A stretch of 64,000 nucleotides of DNA from NCBI RefSeq assembly GCF_024763615.1, contig NC_077222.1, forward strand, positions 38,750,001 to 38,814,000. Direction: 5' to 3'. This DNA comes from Phlebotomus papatasi (taxonomy: Eukaryota; Arthropoda; Insecta; Diptera; Psychodidae). Positions 38,124 to 50,101 of this stretch are shown here, piece after piece (position 1 is the first letter of the stretch; every line of letters starts with the position of its first letter). The translations under genes and the position numbers were made by a program. The notes below the pieces were generated by a model, which saw only the letters and a program-made list of their open reading frames with translations, was not told the origin of the DNA and did no database searches.

Positions 38124-38385
38124 CTGACTTCACTGAACAATGGATGTAGCCTCGACTCTCGTAGAAGACCCAATCGAAACCGGCTTCAACGGCTAACCTG
38201 GCCAGCATGCCGTACTTGCTCTTATCCTTATCGGATGTCGTGATGTCCACGGCCCTGCCCTCGTAGTGAAGCGATTCGTGACCATGGAGACGCTCCTCAG
38301 CCCAAGCTTCGGTCACCCTGAGTCTCACTCCTGGCCACTGATTCATCACAGACCACGCCAATGTGTTGAGTTTCTCCTTGCAACG
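38124..38385 (-). CDS. hh: hedgehog, middle coding exon (core of HedgeN signalling domain)
   Basis: This exon encodes 87 residues plus one base of the secreted Hedgehog ligand, which is received by Patched with Ihog/Boi-type co-receptors. It starts at RCKEKLNTLAWSVMNQWPG after a CATTGCAG acceptor (phase 0) and ends at HCSVKS with TCAG before GTAAGG (phase 1). Its 262-bp length and both phases match the middle exon of animal hh genes. The zinc-site residues are present: His40 in SLHYEG, Asp47 in AVDITTSD, His82 in IHCSVK; Glu76 is also kept. The calcium-loop segment is altered (TEAWAEERLHGH in place of the usual TE-W-D-E-D pattern), and Trp11 replaces the usual Ile. The preceding TTG is intron, not a start codon. 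The first coding exon is missing from the window, so this gene is 5'-partial here. Confidence 0.96.
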
Positions 38386-39643
38386 CTGCAATGGGAACAG
38401 AGAGTGGTATAAAATTAATGTTATGCCGACTTATCAGCAATCACCGTCTCTTTCGCACCACCTCATGTGCGATTGGGTTAAATGATGGTGCTGGGAGAAT
38501 GTGATGTATCACATCATTGAACATTTTCATGTACATCTTGAGGCACTTTTATCACATTGTCACTCGCACAGCACTTGGGTGACCAATGGAGGTGAAAAAG
38601 AGCTCTTCAATTATGTCTGAATTGAGATGGTATAAAGTGGCTCAGTAATTGCATAATTGCACTCCTTGAGTCCAACATCAATTCAATTGATCGAGACGCA
38701 AAAATGCCCTTTTGCGGAATGAACTAAAAGAACACGCCACCATAGAGAAAGGAATCACAGGAATCTCATTATGAATAATTTAAAGTGGTAAGCGATAATT
38801 ATGATTATTACGATTTTAACACAACATCTTCCTCTTCTATCAATTTGCTGGCGTGCTTAAACACCATTTCATGTTTTTTTTTGCCCACAGTACAACTCTC
38901 TCAGATGCTTGTGATCACGACATGTTATCACCCATTCTGAATAAGTTACGGTTACACTATATAGTTGAATATCCACGAAGCAGGGGCACTTTACTAGGTA
39001 CAAGAGGAAGTCTTTAAAAGAAAAACACAAGTCTTACATTTAATATTATTATGGATATCATCAGATTTCAAGTGAAAGTTAAAAGGTTTTAGAACTCATT
39101 ATCCCTTACTACATAGAACTTCTATTTTCTTGGCCATAATAGGCCAAAGGACTTTATACCTACAAAATAGGTAAGGGAGGGAACAAAAAAAATGAACTTC
39201 TATTAATTAATTAACGTTTATAAACTGTGTGATGTAATTCAAATAACTGCTAGTTAATATGATAAAATTAAAAGTAATATTCTAAAAATTTTAAAAATTG
39301 AGCAATTACGTTATAAATTCACAAAGTTCTGCAAAAATTTTTCTAAATGGAAAAATTTCTTTGTAAAAATTCATTTTAATACTAATTAAATTCTCATAAA
39401 GCATTGGTCAATTTCTATTCCGTTTTGAGGATTTATAAAATAATACTAGATCCTTTTGAAATTTTCTTGAAATTCGATAAAGTACTAACACTCCTTTGAA
39501 ATCCTTTTCGAAAATGAAAAACAATATGAAATTTTTATTTTAAAAATTAAATTTGTTTATTTATTCTTCCTTTGCCAAAACTTTCATTAAAATTTCACTA
39601 CTTTTTAATTTTTTTTTTTTTCAAAATTGATTACTGATAATAT
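38386..39643. other. intronic sequence upstream of hh middle exon
   Basis: 38400-38950 is unique and less AT-rich (candidate regulatory DNA); 38950-39640 is AT-rich. No gene seen. Confidence 0.4.
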
Positions 39644-41475
39644 TAGGTGAGATTCTTAACAATCTCACCTACTATAATCCTAACAAAATTTCATGTCGTC
39701 CGATCGACCTCAAATTTGGCCAAAATGTGTTTCAGCACTTCCTGATCACGAATATATATGTGGCTAATTTACGTTCCCGGCCGGCCGGCCGGCTGGCCGG
39801 CCGGCCGGCCGGCCGGCCGCTCTTTGGAGCTTAATAGCTCCTAAACTAAAAAAGATATCGACTTGCGGTTTTCGGCAAAGGTTATATATCGGGTGAAAAT
39901 TGCAACTTGGTGCATAGACCCCCCACCCCCCACCCCTCCTTCCGCCATTTTGAAGACCCCCCTTTTTTTGTTTTCTCAATAGCTCCGCCCCTATGGCATT
40001 CAGCGGACTCAAATTTTAGTATGTTATAGCTGGGCCTTAGAGCTTTCCATCAATACCAAATTTAAGGTCCCCCGACCCCCCTGACCCGAGCTATAAGGGT
40101 CCAAAAAAAATTTCTTAAAATGGCCATAACTCCGGTTCTAATTGTCAGAATTTAAAAAGTGAGGGCTTTTTGGAAAGCTCTCGTGAAATGCCACTTCTCC
40201 TTCTAACATCGCAAGTTCATAAAACCACCGCTAGGGGCGCTTTTTTTAAAAAGAAAATTTTTAAATCTTAAAAGTTAAATAACTCAAAAATTCCATTGTG
40301 CATCGGGCTGAAAATTTAGTATGTTGTAGCCGTTGATTATACCTATCAAACAAAAAAAACCTTAAGTCGATCCATAACCCCTGACCCGAGCTATAAGGGG
40401 TCAAAGTTCGAACATTGACCGGCCTCTATCTCCGGTTCTAATTAACATAGCGACCTAAATTTTACCTTTTTGGTTTCGTCTCGATGAGCACTTTCAGATG
40501 GAAGTTCAAAAAGTCACCACAGGTGGCGCTGTGATAGCGTCAAAATTCATCGAAATTCAAAGTCACTTTTCTCAAAAACGGCATTGTGCAAGTTAATGAA
40601 ATTTTAGTATGTTGTAGTCCAGTCTAGGACGTTTCCAAAATGGTGCGTATGCGCGCTGTGGTTTCAATAGAACCGGAGATATGAGGGGTCAAAGTTCACA
40701 AAATTCAAAAAATCATATCTCCGGTTCTATGTGACCGATTTTGATGAATGAGGGCTTAAACGAAAGATCTCACCAAATGCTACAACTTTCTAGAATATTT
40801 GAACTTTGTGGGACCAACACCAGGGGCGCCACAGTCGAAAAACCAATTTCAATATCACATAACCTCAATTATCTCGACTGTCGCTGAACCGATTTTGATG
40901 ATTACTTCAACATAATTGTAGAGCACATTTGTCTCTATATTTCGTCCATACATCATTTTCCGGTCAGACTACGCTATCACTCCGATTTTGCCGTTTAAGT
41001 GTGAAAAAATTGATTTTTCCCATAATAACGCTTTGAAATCACTCAGATGCCAATTTGACTGCCTCTACTCCACCAAGACACTTAAAATAGGGGTTTAAAT
41101 GGAAAGTCCCGCAAAATACAACAATTCTTTGATTTAGTTGAAGTTCAACAAATGAACACTTGGGGCACTCTGGATGAAAAAACGAGTTAAGAAACAAAAA
41201 ACCTCGCTTATCTTGGCTTCTGAGTAATCGATGAGTTCAAGTTCTACGGCAAAATTATAGAGAACATTCTGGTCTACATTTCACCCATATAACACTTTTC
41301 TGTCAGTTCATCCAAATCCTTGACATTTTGGTTCAAATACGAAACTTGTATAATTTCACGAATTTGATTCAAGATAACTGAATGGCGTCTCCCTACTTCA
41401 GCATCAAATCGAATTTGCATGCACTCCGAGTTAGCTCACGTTAAGAATCTCACCTACATAAGCCGGTTAGGATTA
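39644..41475. mobile_element. 1.8-kb complex repeat with GGCC microsatellite
   Basis: taggtgagattcttaac and its complement stand close together at the left end, and gttaagaatctcacctacat lies near the right end, each followed by (c)taatcctaac or its complement. The interior contains recurring words such as ctccggttcta, cccgagctataagggg, ttttagtatgtt and gagggctt. The function and class are unknown to me; it resembles no coding transposon. Confidence 0.6.
39776..39820. repeat. GGCC microsatellite
   Basis: About 11 units of CCGG/GGCC with one GGCT break, within an otherwise AT-rich neighbourhood. The Gly-Arg-Pro-Ala repeat in the minus-strand frame here is an artefact. Confidence 0.95.
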
Positions 41476-41639
41476 TCTGTCCCTTTGATTTTTCTCATGA
41501 ACCAAATTTAATTTTTTGTTTGTTCATTATTATTATAAATCCATTTTTGGAAGTTCTAACAAGGCTCAGTATCACAATTAATGTGATGAATAAAAATAGA
41601 TATGATCGGCTTATACTTTCTTAATCTTTCGTCTTTTAA

Positions 41640-42780
41640 AAATCCCGTAATGATTTTTGCAAAGATCATTTAGATCTATGGATCTCTAATTGAGGTCGTA
41701 TCGATCTGTCGGCCCATACAAAAATTGAATCAATCTATTGCTCTGTTTATCTTCGTAAAACTGTTCTACACATTTTTTGATCTTTTCTGAATATTCTTCA
41801 GATCTCTTGATCTTTGTAAACATTCTTGAGAATTAAAAATCCACTAATCTTTTCCAAACACCCTCCAAATTTTTAAGATTTTCCTAAAAACTATCTCTTT
41901 GAATAATTGTTTTAATTTGTCAAGTCATGCAAATTTACATCGAACTGAAAATTAGTCGAATTCTCCTAAATGTCGTCCCTATCTGTCTAAATGTACGAAG
42001 GACTTACCGATTTGGCAATATGTCGATCTTAATAAGAGAATCTAAAAATAATAAAAATCTAAATGGTATATTCTCCATGTACCTCGATAAAACAGATAGA
42101 TAGAGAGATAAATATTATCATCAATGCTTTATCGGCAATGCATTTCAAATTTTTATAACAAAAAGAAAATTGCAAATATTTTTTCAGCGGACACCGCCGT
42201 CTTAGCGTTGGTTACCAATCTACACCAGAGTAAAAACGGTGGAAAATTCTTTCTCATGTTGTAATATGCTATACATCCATAGGATGATCATATTTTTTTA
42301 ATATACAATTTCAATTTACTAGATTGGCTTTTATATCGTTTATGTCGTTATTGTTTCAATTTGATTATTTTTCTCGAAAACGTCGATCTCTTCAAATGAT
42401 CATACCAATCTGTCAATCTCTGCTAAAATCATATAAATTTGTCAATCTTCCAATCTTTTAAAGAATAGCTCCTGTCGATCTTTAAAAATTCGTATCTAAC
42501 TGAAGGTTTATCGATCTTTTCCAAATATCTTATCGATCTGGTAATCGTTGCAAAAGTCGTACCGATTTGCCAATCCACTAAGTTTTATCGATCATTCTGT
42601 TAAGTAGAATTTTTTAAAAATCGTGTAAAACTGAATATCGATATTTCTCAAATATCGTGCAGATTTGTCAATTTTTGCAAAGATTTTGTGATGTGCCAAA
42701 TTCTCTTATCTTCTCAATGATCGTTCTGATCCGTCAGGCGGTCGATATTTTTGCATAATCATATTCTAAAATTTAAAAAA
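41640..42780. repeat. degenerate tandem array with tcgatct/tgtcaatct words
   Basis: Words such as ccgatttgccaatc, ccaatctgtcaatctctgc, tcgatctggtaatcgttgc and caaaagtcgtacc recur at roughly 30-50-bp spacing. The units are strongly diverged, as expected for an old minisatellite. Confidence 0.5.
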
Positions 42781-42814
42781 TCATTTTTTCAAGTAATTCC
42801 AAATTATTTTATGC

Positions 42815-42944
42815 CTTAGACATACTTACGACTTAAGCCGAGAGACGGCTTAATGGAAAATGATGGAAAAGTAGTTTAACCATTATTGCGAATATAATTG
42901 CGCTAAGCTGTCTCTCGGCTAATCCTAAGGTCTTTCGAGACCCT
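42815..42944. mobile_element. small GACTTAAGCCGAGAGACG MITE, copy 2
   Basis: Same layout and length as 19738-19864: acttaagccgagagacgg at the left, ctgtctctcggctaatcct at the right. Confidence 0.85.
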
Positions 42945-44392
42945 TATATAAAGTATAGCATTTTTCATGACTTATGTCAGAAGATTTTTCACGTCACAAA
43001 GCTTTTTATAAAAAATGAAAAGCTTTTAGAACCAATTTTATTGGAGAATCATTAGTCTCAATATAATAAAGTGATCATTAGGCCTGTTCTTTAGCAAGAT
43101 TAACAAATCACTAAAGTCAAGGAGCTGTTATCATGCCAATAATTAGAAGTATTTTGTTTTGTTTAAAAAATAACTATTTCAACTGAAAGAAGAAGCAGAA
43201 GAATGCATTGGTGAACTTCTTCTACTCTTGACTTTAAAATTATATACATTTGTACCTCTGTCGGTGATTTAGCTGCACAAAAGAAACCACATTGTTGTGA
43301 CAGATGTCGACAATTCTTCTCCATTGATCGTGATCTTGCCTATTGGAAAAAATTTCACTATGATTGATGGACAATGATGTTGCTTTTGTTGTTGCAATAT
43401 GTATCAGAATGAGGATGATCTTTCATCATTCCTCGTCAATCCTTTTTCAATGAAATTAAACCAGTGAAAAAATGCCATATCAACTCCACCTTCTAAATTA
43501 GGTGATTTCTCTGGGGATTTCCTGTATGGAAGAGGCAGTTCGTTATCTAATTGTCCGCCATGTGGATACTTGTTTAACGATCACGAGGCTTGATCGTCAT
43601 TTTGTAGACTTTCGGTAGATATACAAGAAATAATTTAACACTTGAATGACTAATTTTTTTTGGGATTTCATCTCTCAATGTGTGTGAGTATGAATCTATA
43701 GAAAATTAGATACAAATGTGACTCCACCTTAGTTGAAGGCGTGGTCATTTGCAGGTGAATTTCTTCGAGGAAAAAAAAGATGAGTATAGAAAAAAATCCG
43801 TTGAAAAAAAACGAACAACAGAAACTGAACAGCATCGATGAGTGGAAGTCCAGTCGAAGAAACCATTGAGGGAAATAAATTCGCTGCAATATTTTCTACG
43901 GAAAGAATAGTTATACAGAACACATCATTAGTGTGATCTTGAGTGGATTAATGTGACTTGATTATAGTCGTAAGGGGATAGTACGTTTCCACGTAAAGCG
44001 TAAGATTGAATTGCCCACCTTATGGTATGTGCCCAAGTGAAAAATGATGATTTGCACTAATTATTATCATGAGCTTATCTTTATTCTCTTGCATTCACAT
44101 ATTCTTACTTTGAGGCACTTCAACTGGGTCTTGTTTGCTGAATTTAATTGCTCATATGAACACTCTAAATGTCTGATCTCTTTGACACATTCTTGTTAGA
44201 CGTGAGACCTTTCCCGTTCCCCTAATATGTTTTAATGAGCTCAATTTAGTACAAGTTTCTCTATTTACAAATCGTGCAATTGTTGATAATTGGGTAATTA
44301 TGGCATTAATTGAAAATATATTTTTTATTAATTTTTTCTTTTCCTTTTTGTACTAAAAAGTTGATCGAACTAAATCACCAGCAAAGATATAT
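42945..44392. other. unique intronic sequence
   Basis: 43240-44280 is less AT-rich with frames up to 73 codons. No domain is recognised; candidate regulatory DNA. Confidence 0.35.
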
Positions 44393-45802
44393 AGGGGAAA
44401 GGCTCATATTTTTGATCTGTTTCTTATTTCGGACATTTTGAAGATAAAATTGGACAATAAAAATAAATTGATTAAAATGATGGATTTTTATTCCAATATT
44501 TGATGAATAATGAATTCTATCTAAATATTTTTTCTTTTTGGAAGATTTTACCACTAAAAACGTTAAATTTTGAATATGATTTGAGTAGAAATTGCTTTGT
44601 TGAAAATTCAGTGTGAGCAATTGCTTACGAGAAATATGACAGAACTTTGTGTTTACAGTAGAGTTCCTCAAATTCGAACATTTGGGGGGTATAGATGACA
44701 TTTCTCACTCCTCAAATTTGAACAATATTTTCAAAAACATAACGGAATTCATGTGAAATTCACTTTTCCTAAAATTAAGATAAATAACTTTAGAGAATAT
44801 ATCAATGTAATTTATTGTGAAATAAATGGAATTTGTTGCGGAAGTTAATATAATACGATAATATTGAGGAAAAACCAGAGAAAAATGGAACTCCACGAAA
44901 AACTTTCTTCACATAACCTCAAATTTTACATTTTGAACGTTTTGAACTCAACCGTCGTTCAAATTTGAGGAACTCGACTGTACTTCAGTCTTGTTTAGCT
45001 GTGGTGAAGTACTAACAATGTTTCTTCGCTTTTTTTTTGAGTGATATTATTGAATATTCATTGAATATTGTGTTGATTCACGTTAATAGTGATTTGTACA
45101 TTTGACCTGAAATGAGATTTGCCTTATAAATTAGATTTTTCCTGTGAAAAATGGGAAATTTTTTAAGACATTCACTAGTGAGGTGATACTTCTTATTTTG
45201 GACAGGTGTTTTTTTCACGAAATTTCGTGAAGTTTTAGCTTTTATGATGACTAGGTTGGACAAATGCATGGAGAAACAAAGGAGCATCATCTCCATGAAA
45301 GAGATGTAGCGAGAAATGCCTTGAAAGGCCCCCGGAAAGGCCAGGGAATGAGCGAATCCGCACGTACTTGGAATACCGAAGTCAACTCACTTTAATGAAT
45401 GATATGGAAAGTTTCCGGGCTTCTTGTGACATTCTACGTTTCCCTTACATGAACAGGAAAAGGACTTGGTAAGATTGGTTCATCAAATGAAGAAAAATCG
45501 GCATCCTGTTGAGGCGGATTAGTTGTCCAAATTTACAGCCAAGTTGTCCAAATTAATAACCAAGTTGACCAAAATAAGAGTCAAATTCACCTGTACATAT
45601 CAATTAATTTTTAAACGTATTAAGACTAATTTTAGTAAAAACAAAGACAATAAACCCTTGCCAAGTTTCTAAACAACTCTTCTGAAAAGAGAGTAGCAAA
45701 AAAAAATCAATTAATAATTAATATTAATAAAAAATATCGCACTTCAAACTTGGAACATCGATGCTTATAAGCAGACTGTCCAAAATTATGAGCCTTTACC
45801 CT
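44393..45802 (-). mobile_element. 1.07-kb DNA transposon, copy B, interrupted by a MITE
   Basis: Inverted relative to copy A, with ends AGGGGAAAGGCTCATATTTT and ATTATGAGCCTTTACCCT. The segment 44656-44980 is an insertion that is absent from copy A. The 108- and 72-codon minus frames correspond to those of copy A. Confidence 0.88.
44656..44980. mobile_element. CAGTAGAGTTCCTC MITE nested in copy B
   Basis: Ends CAGTAGAGTTCCTCAAATTC and, on the other strand, CAGTCGAGTTCCTCAAATTT, flanked by TA (44654-44655 and 44981-44982). Copy A has the empty site with a single TA. Ends starting CAGT and a TA duplication fit the Tc1/mariner-pogo group. Confidence 0.9.
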
Positions 45803-46223
45803 ATATACGTATTTATTTATTTATTTATTTATAACAAAAAATTGCTTATTAAAGTATGTGCCTTTTAGAGACGAAATAACAGATAAAAAATATTTGGGTC
45901 CACTTGGCCTTATTTATGGGCCGGCCCGTCCATACTTATGGCATCCTCGCAAAAATCTTGAACTTTACCACCAAGATTTCGAAAAACCGCAAAATTAGGA
46001 ATACTTGATATGTCATGATAGCATATCATGACTTTTTTTTATTTTCGAACTTATTTTTTGACAAAATTTGAGACTAGGGTAAAGTGATACAAGTTGGACA
46101 TAGTGTTACAAGTTGGACATTTCGCCGGTACAAGTTGGACAGGGATTTTTCCTTGATAAATAAAGTACTACATTTTTCTTAAGCACAAGGAACCAAATTA
46201 TGAAACAAAAGCATTGAAATATA

Positions 46224-47089
46224 CACCGAGAAAAATTTGGATGGTATTTTCTACAAATCGTGTCTTTAAATTCTACTGCCTCAAAAGATAGTAGAAAATA
46301 CCATCCTCCATAGAAACTTTCCTTTAGAATCTACCATCTTGACATTTTAAAATTTACTATCCTATGGATAGTAAATTCTAATAGCCGGATGGTAAAATCT
46401 ACTATCCTCATTTAGATTTTACCTTGACCTCTCTTAGATTCTAATATCCGGGAAGTAAATTTTACTGGCCGCATATTAGATGTTAAAATTTAACTGGAAG
46501 ACAGTAAATTTTAACGGAGGATAGTAATTTCGATTGAAATTACTATCCAAGCCAGTAAAATTTGCCATCCTGCTGTTAGAATGTCATTTTGGAATATCGT
46601 GGGTGCCGATGCAACGGTTCCCGATATGCTTTGAATACATTATAGCAATTCGTGGCGCAGCTGGAAGATGCTGGACTGTCATCACAAAGGTCGCGTGTTC
46701 AAATCTCGGCGCAGTCGTCAATTTTCACGCACCAAAATGGCTTGAAATACAGAGAATATCATCCAAGAAGGGCCCCAAGCCCTCAAACAATGGCCAAAAA
46801 GCAATGAAAATAAGGAAAAATAAATTTTTCCGACATTTTTCATTCTAATATCCGGCTAGTAAAATTTACTATCCTGCCAGTAAAATTTACCATCCGGATA
46901 GTAAAATCTAATATCCGGGGATATTAGAATTTACCATCCGGCTATTAGAATTTACTATCCATGCAATAGATTCTACAATTTTTGACAGTCCAATTTAATA
47001 TCGCGTTTGCTGGGTGACTTTTTTACTATCCGGCCATTAGAATTTTGTATGGAGGATGGTAAATTTTACCATCCACATTTTTCTCGGTG
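46224..47089. mobile_element. CACCGAGAAAAA element nested in the outer shell
   Basis: Starts CACCGAGAAAAATTTGGATG and ends CCACATTTTTCTCGGTG, flanked by TA (46222-46223, 47090-47091). It contains many variants of ggatagtaaaatctaata and a tRNA-like insert at about 46646-46716. No coding capacity. Confidence 0.85.
46646..46716 (+). repeat. tRNA-like sequence inside the inner element
   Basis: gcaattcgtggcgcagctgg, then a variable middle, then gcgtgttcaaatctcggcgc. The A-box-like (GTGGCGCAGCTGG) and B-box-like (GTGTTCAAATCTC) words are correctly ordered and spaced. It is probably a captured tRNA-derived SINE head. Confidence 0.5.
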
Positions 47090-47193
47090 TACAAATAAAA
47101 ATGAAGTACTAAATTTATAAAGAAAAAAAAGTCCTGTCCAACTTGTACCATTGTCCAACTTGTACCATGGTCCAACTTGTACCACTTTACCCT

Positions 47194-49306
47194 AAGCCAT
47201 AAGTAATGCCGCAACCCTACAGAAAATTCTACAATTCTACCCTGTAATAGTCAATCTGACATAGACCTTAAAGATCCATTGTAAGATTTCTAACGCTCAA
47301 AGGAATTCATCAATGAATACATTTAGCAAATTTAATTCTTTAAAGGTGATTATTACTCTTTTATTGTCTATTTAGCAATATCAATAAAATTTTTATTTGC
47401 TCAATTGTAAGAGGCCAAGACGAACATCCTGTTAGAATTTCCTTGAGCTGTGAAATATTGTCCTAGCATTCTTCATGTTCAATTCTTTCCTCTGCGTGAA
47501 TCGTCATGGTCGAATTCAACCAAGAATTAACATTGAAGGAATCTTCCAAATGTCCAAGTCTTACCAGGAATTCCTAAAAACTGTCCATTGATTCATATTT
47601 GGGCTGACTTTTTTTTCCTCTTCTCTTCCAACGGATGAGTGTTAAAAGTGTCATTTTGGCCAAACACTGTGAACGCCGTGGCGAATCATCGTGTCAATCG
47701 ATGACACGGTAGCTCGTAAAAACACAAACATTGAGGATAAAAAGCCAAATAACACTGAGAATCGAAACGAAATGGTAAAGAATTGACTATTTCTAGTTCC
47801 GGGAAATTTACCCTCAATTTACCAAAAAGAAACTGTGGTTTTTGTCTGTTCTTGAAGCACTAATCTAAATAAAATTTGGCATTTACCTTGATACACAAAA
47901 TGATCATAACGAATGGACTTTGGGAGAAGAAACCAAAGAATGTAGAATGTATCTAAGAAATATTCAAAAAGAGACTAGAAAAGGAGTAAGAAGTGATCAA
48001 TTACAGAAAGTGACAGCTTCTGTATTACATCCTTTCAAGAGCATGATCTCAAAATACGGTCAAAATATTTTCCCTTCTTCTATGCAGGTTGTCTATACAA
48101 AAGTTTCATTCAAGTTTCCGAAAAACCGCAAGCAAAACCATCATTTTCCATCTGCAAAAGGCGCGTCATTTTTCAATTTCTCTCTTCCTTTTTTGCTTGT
48201 CTTCTTCTTTTCCTTGCAAAAAGATGATGGAGAATGACAAAAAGCAAGAGAGGGCAGAAACTGATCCTTTTTGGATCCAAAAGCAAAAGCATTTAGCAAT
48301 TCCCCTGGAGTGATCTCCCGTTGGGTGAAAGATACCCACAATAAATTCACTGAGAGAAAATACAGAGCAATTTGTTTAATTTTTCACAAAAATTGCGGTA
48401 AATGATCAAAGATGTTCCTTTTGCCCAAGATTATTGTTAGATGGGCTCAGAATTTTTTTTTTTCAATTTAGCATCTGACAAAAAAGTCCCGCAAAAATAG
48501 CTCTTGTCTCCTTCCATTCACTACCTTGTGCCTTCTTTTCCCTGACTCTCGCATTAAGTAGAAAAATCAATTGACAATAACTTGTATATAATTTCTGATA
48601 TAATGCCATGAAGCACTCAAAAGAGCTTTGCCAGGAAAAGGAGGAAAGGACATGAATCACTTTTTTTTCTTGACTCCAGCCCCTGATGTCCCTACTACAT
48701 CCATTCACAATCCTCTTGCAAACAATGCTCTCAGGGGAGATAAAAGTCCCATTGTCAGGAGAAGTCAAACAAAGTTGAAAAATGGGTGACTCGCGCTTAA
48801 TTGAATCCTGTTTTCTCTTCCCATTTTCATCCATTGAACATCAGCTAAAAGCCAAAGGTAAGATAAGGGCGATTTTTACCAATACAGAGCCCGTGGTCTT
48901 GATTTTGCAATTACAAGGGGATGTGGTAATGTTGCCATCTAATTTTCACTTATTGATAAATAATAATTAGGGCTATTGAGATACCCTGATTATTGTCAGT
49001 TTTTCTAGTTGTAGGATGTAGATGGAACCTAATAGGGGAACCTGGGGTAGATCCATAGAATTAAAAAGAAGAAAGACTGACTTGGCTTTCCAAAAGTGCC
49101 GAAACTTTAAGACAATGCCAATGGTGCGTAGCATCACAATTTACCCTTTTATCCCATCTTAATATCGTAAAGTGTGCTAATCCGGGCGCTTCGCTATCTA
49201 GATCGTTTATGACTTATCCACTTAAAATAATATTTTTTTTATTTTTATTTCCGTAATATAGTCACTACAGTAACATAATCACAGCAAACAGACTAGGATT
49301 TTCTAC
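47194..49306. other. unique intronic sequence
   Basis: 47400-48960 is less AT-rich; the longest frames are 123 codons (minus, 48463-48834) and 105 codons (plus, 47920-48237), without recognisable domains. The words ggggaacctggggtagatcc (49034) and gttaccccaccttgg (49885) may be decayed ends of an outer element around the next hairpin. Confidence 0.35.
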
Positions 49307-49703
49307 ATGGTCATTGCTTTTTTACGCCTTCATTGCTTTTTTACACGTGGAAAAGATATTCAAAAAATTGCGGCACCAAACCAATTTTTGCACCAATTTG
49401 ATGTTGTTTCCATTCTCTGAGACAATATTCTTTAAAAAAAATGATTTATTAGTAAAATTTGCCAAATCTAAACACCTCGAATCAAGAGCAAAAAGCAATT
49501 AACCGGTCAATTGCTCTTTGCTCTTTTCTCAAGGTACTTATAAACGGACAATTTTACTAATACATCATTTTCTTTTTAAAGAATATTGTCTCATAAGGCG
49601 TAAAAATATCAAATTAGTGCAAAAATTGGTTTGGTGCCGCAATTTTTTGATTATTTTTTCCACGTGTAAAAAAGCAATGAAGGCGTAAAAAAGCAATGAC
49701 CAT
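49307..49703. mobile_element. foldback MITE with AATGAAGGCGTAAAAAAGCA ends
   Basis: About 397 bp. atggtcattgcttttttacg at the left is exactly complemented at the right. The arms include ccaaaccaatttttgcac and gtgcaaaaattggtttgg. A long near-perfect hairpin suggests a recent insertion. Confidence 0.85.
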
Positions 49704-50101
49704 TATGACTGACTTATTTCAGTATTATCATTATTTTACAAATTTTCTTTAATAATTTTGATAATTTTTTTATATTATGTTTCTGAATGAAACAGTGAAT
49801 AATTCTATGGATTTAGAAGAAGTAAAAAAGAATTTCATCAGTACAAAAACAAGAGTTTAAGTAGTACTCTTCGGAAAATGATCCAGTTACCCCACCTTGG
49901 TATATATCTTTAAAAAAATATATATTTTTGAAACTCATGCATGTCTGAATCGGCCTCAGGCAGCCCTACATCGAAGGTAATCACTCTGTCTCTTTTACTT
50001 GATACCAAATATTTATGACAGATCCACGAATATCCCGTGAATATGCACAAATCATTTTTTTTTTCAAACTTGAGATTAAAGGAAATTATTAGATTTACGG
50101 C

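Larger units (their letters stand above)
46076..47193. mobile_element. AGGGTAAAGTG element, outer shell
   Basis: Inverted ends AGGGTAAAGTGATACAAGTT and AACTTGTACCACTTTACCCT, each carrying three spaced copies of acaagttggac or its complement. The middle is interrupted by the inner element 46224-47089. Confidence 0.85.

Noticed and set aside
38386..38391. TTG upstream of RCKEK as a translation start
   Set aside because: It belongs to the CATTGCAG acceptor; the Hh family continues upstream in another exon.
39764..40012. Protein with repeated Gly-Arg-Pro-Ala
   Set aside because: It is a translation of the GGCC microsatellite inside a repeat.
37483..45296. Similar 70-codon frames in copies A and B as a conserved gene
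   Set aside because: The similarity follows from the copies being the same transposon, and there is no known domain or sign of selection visible here.
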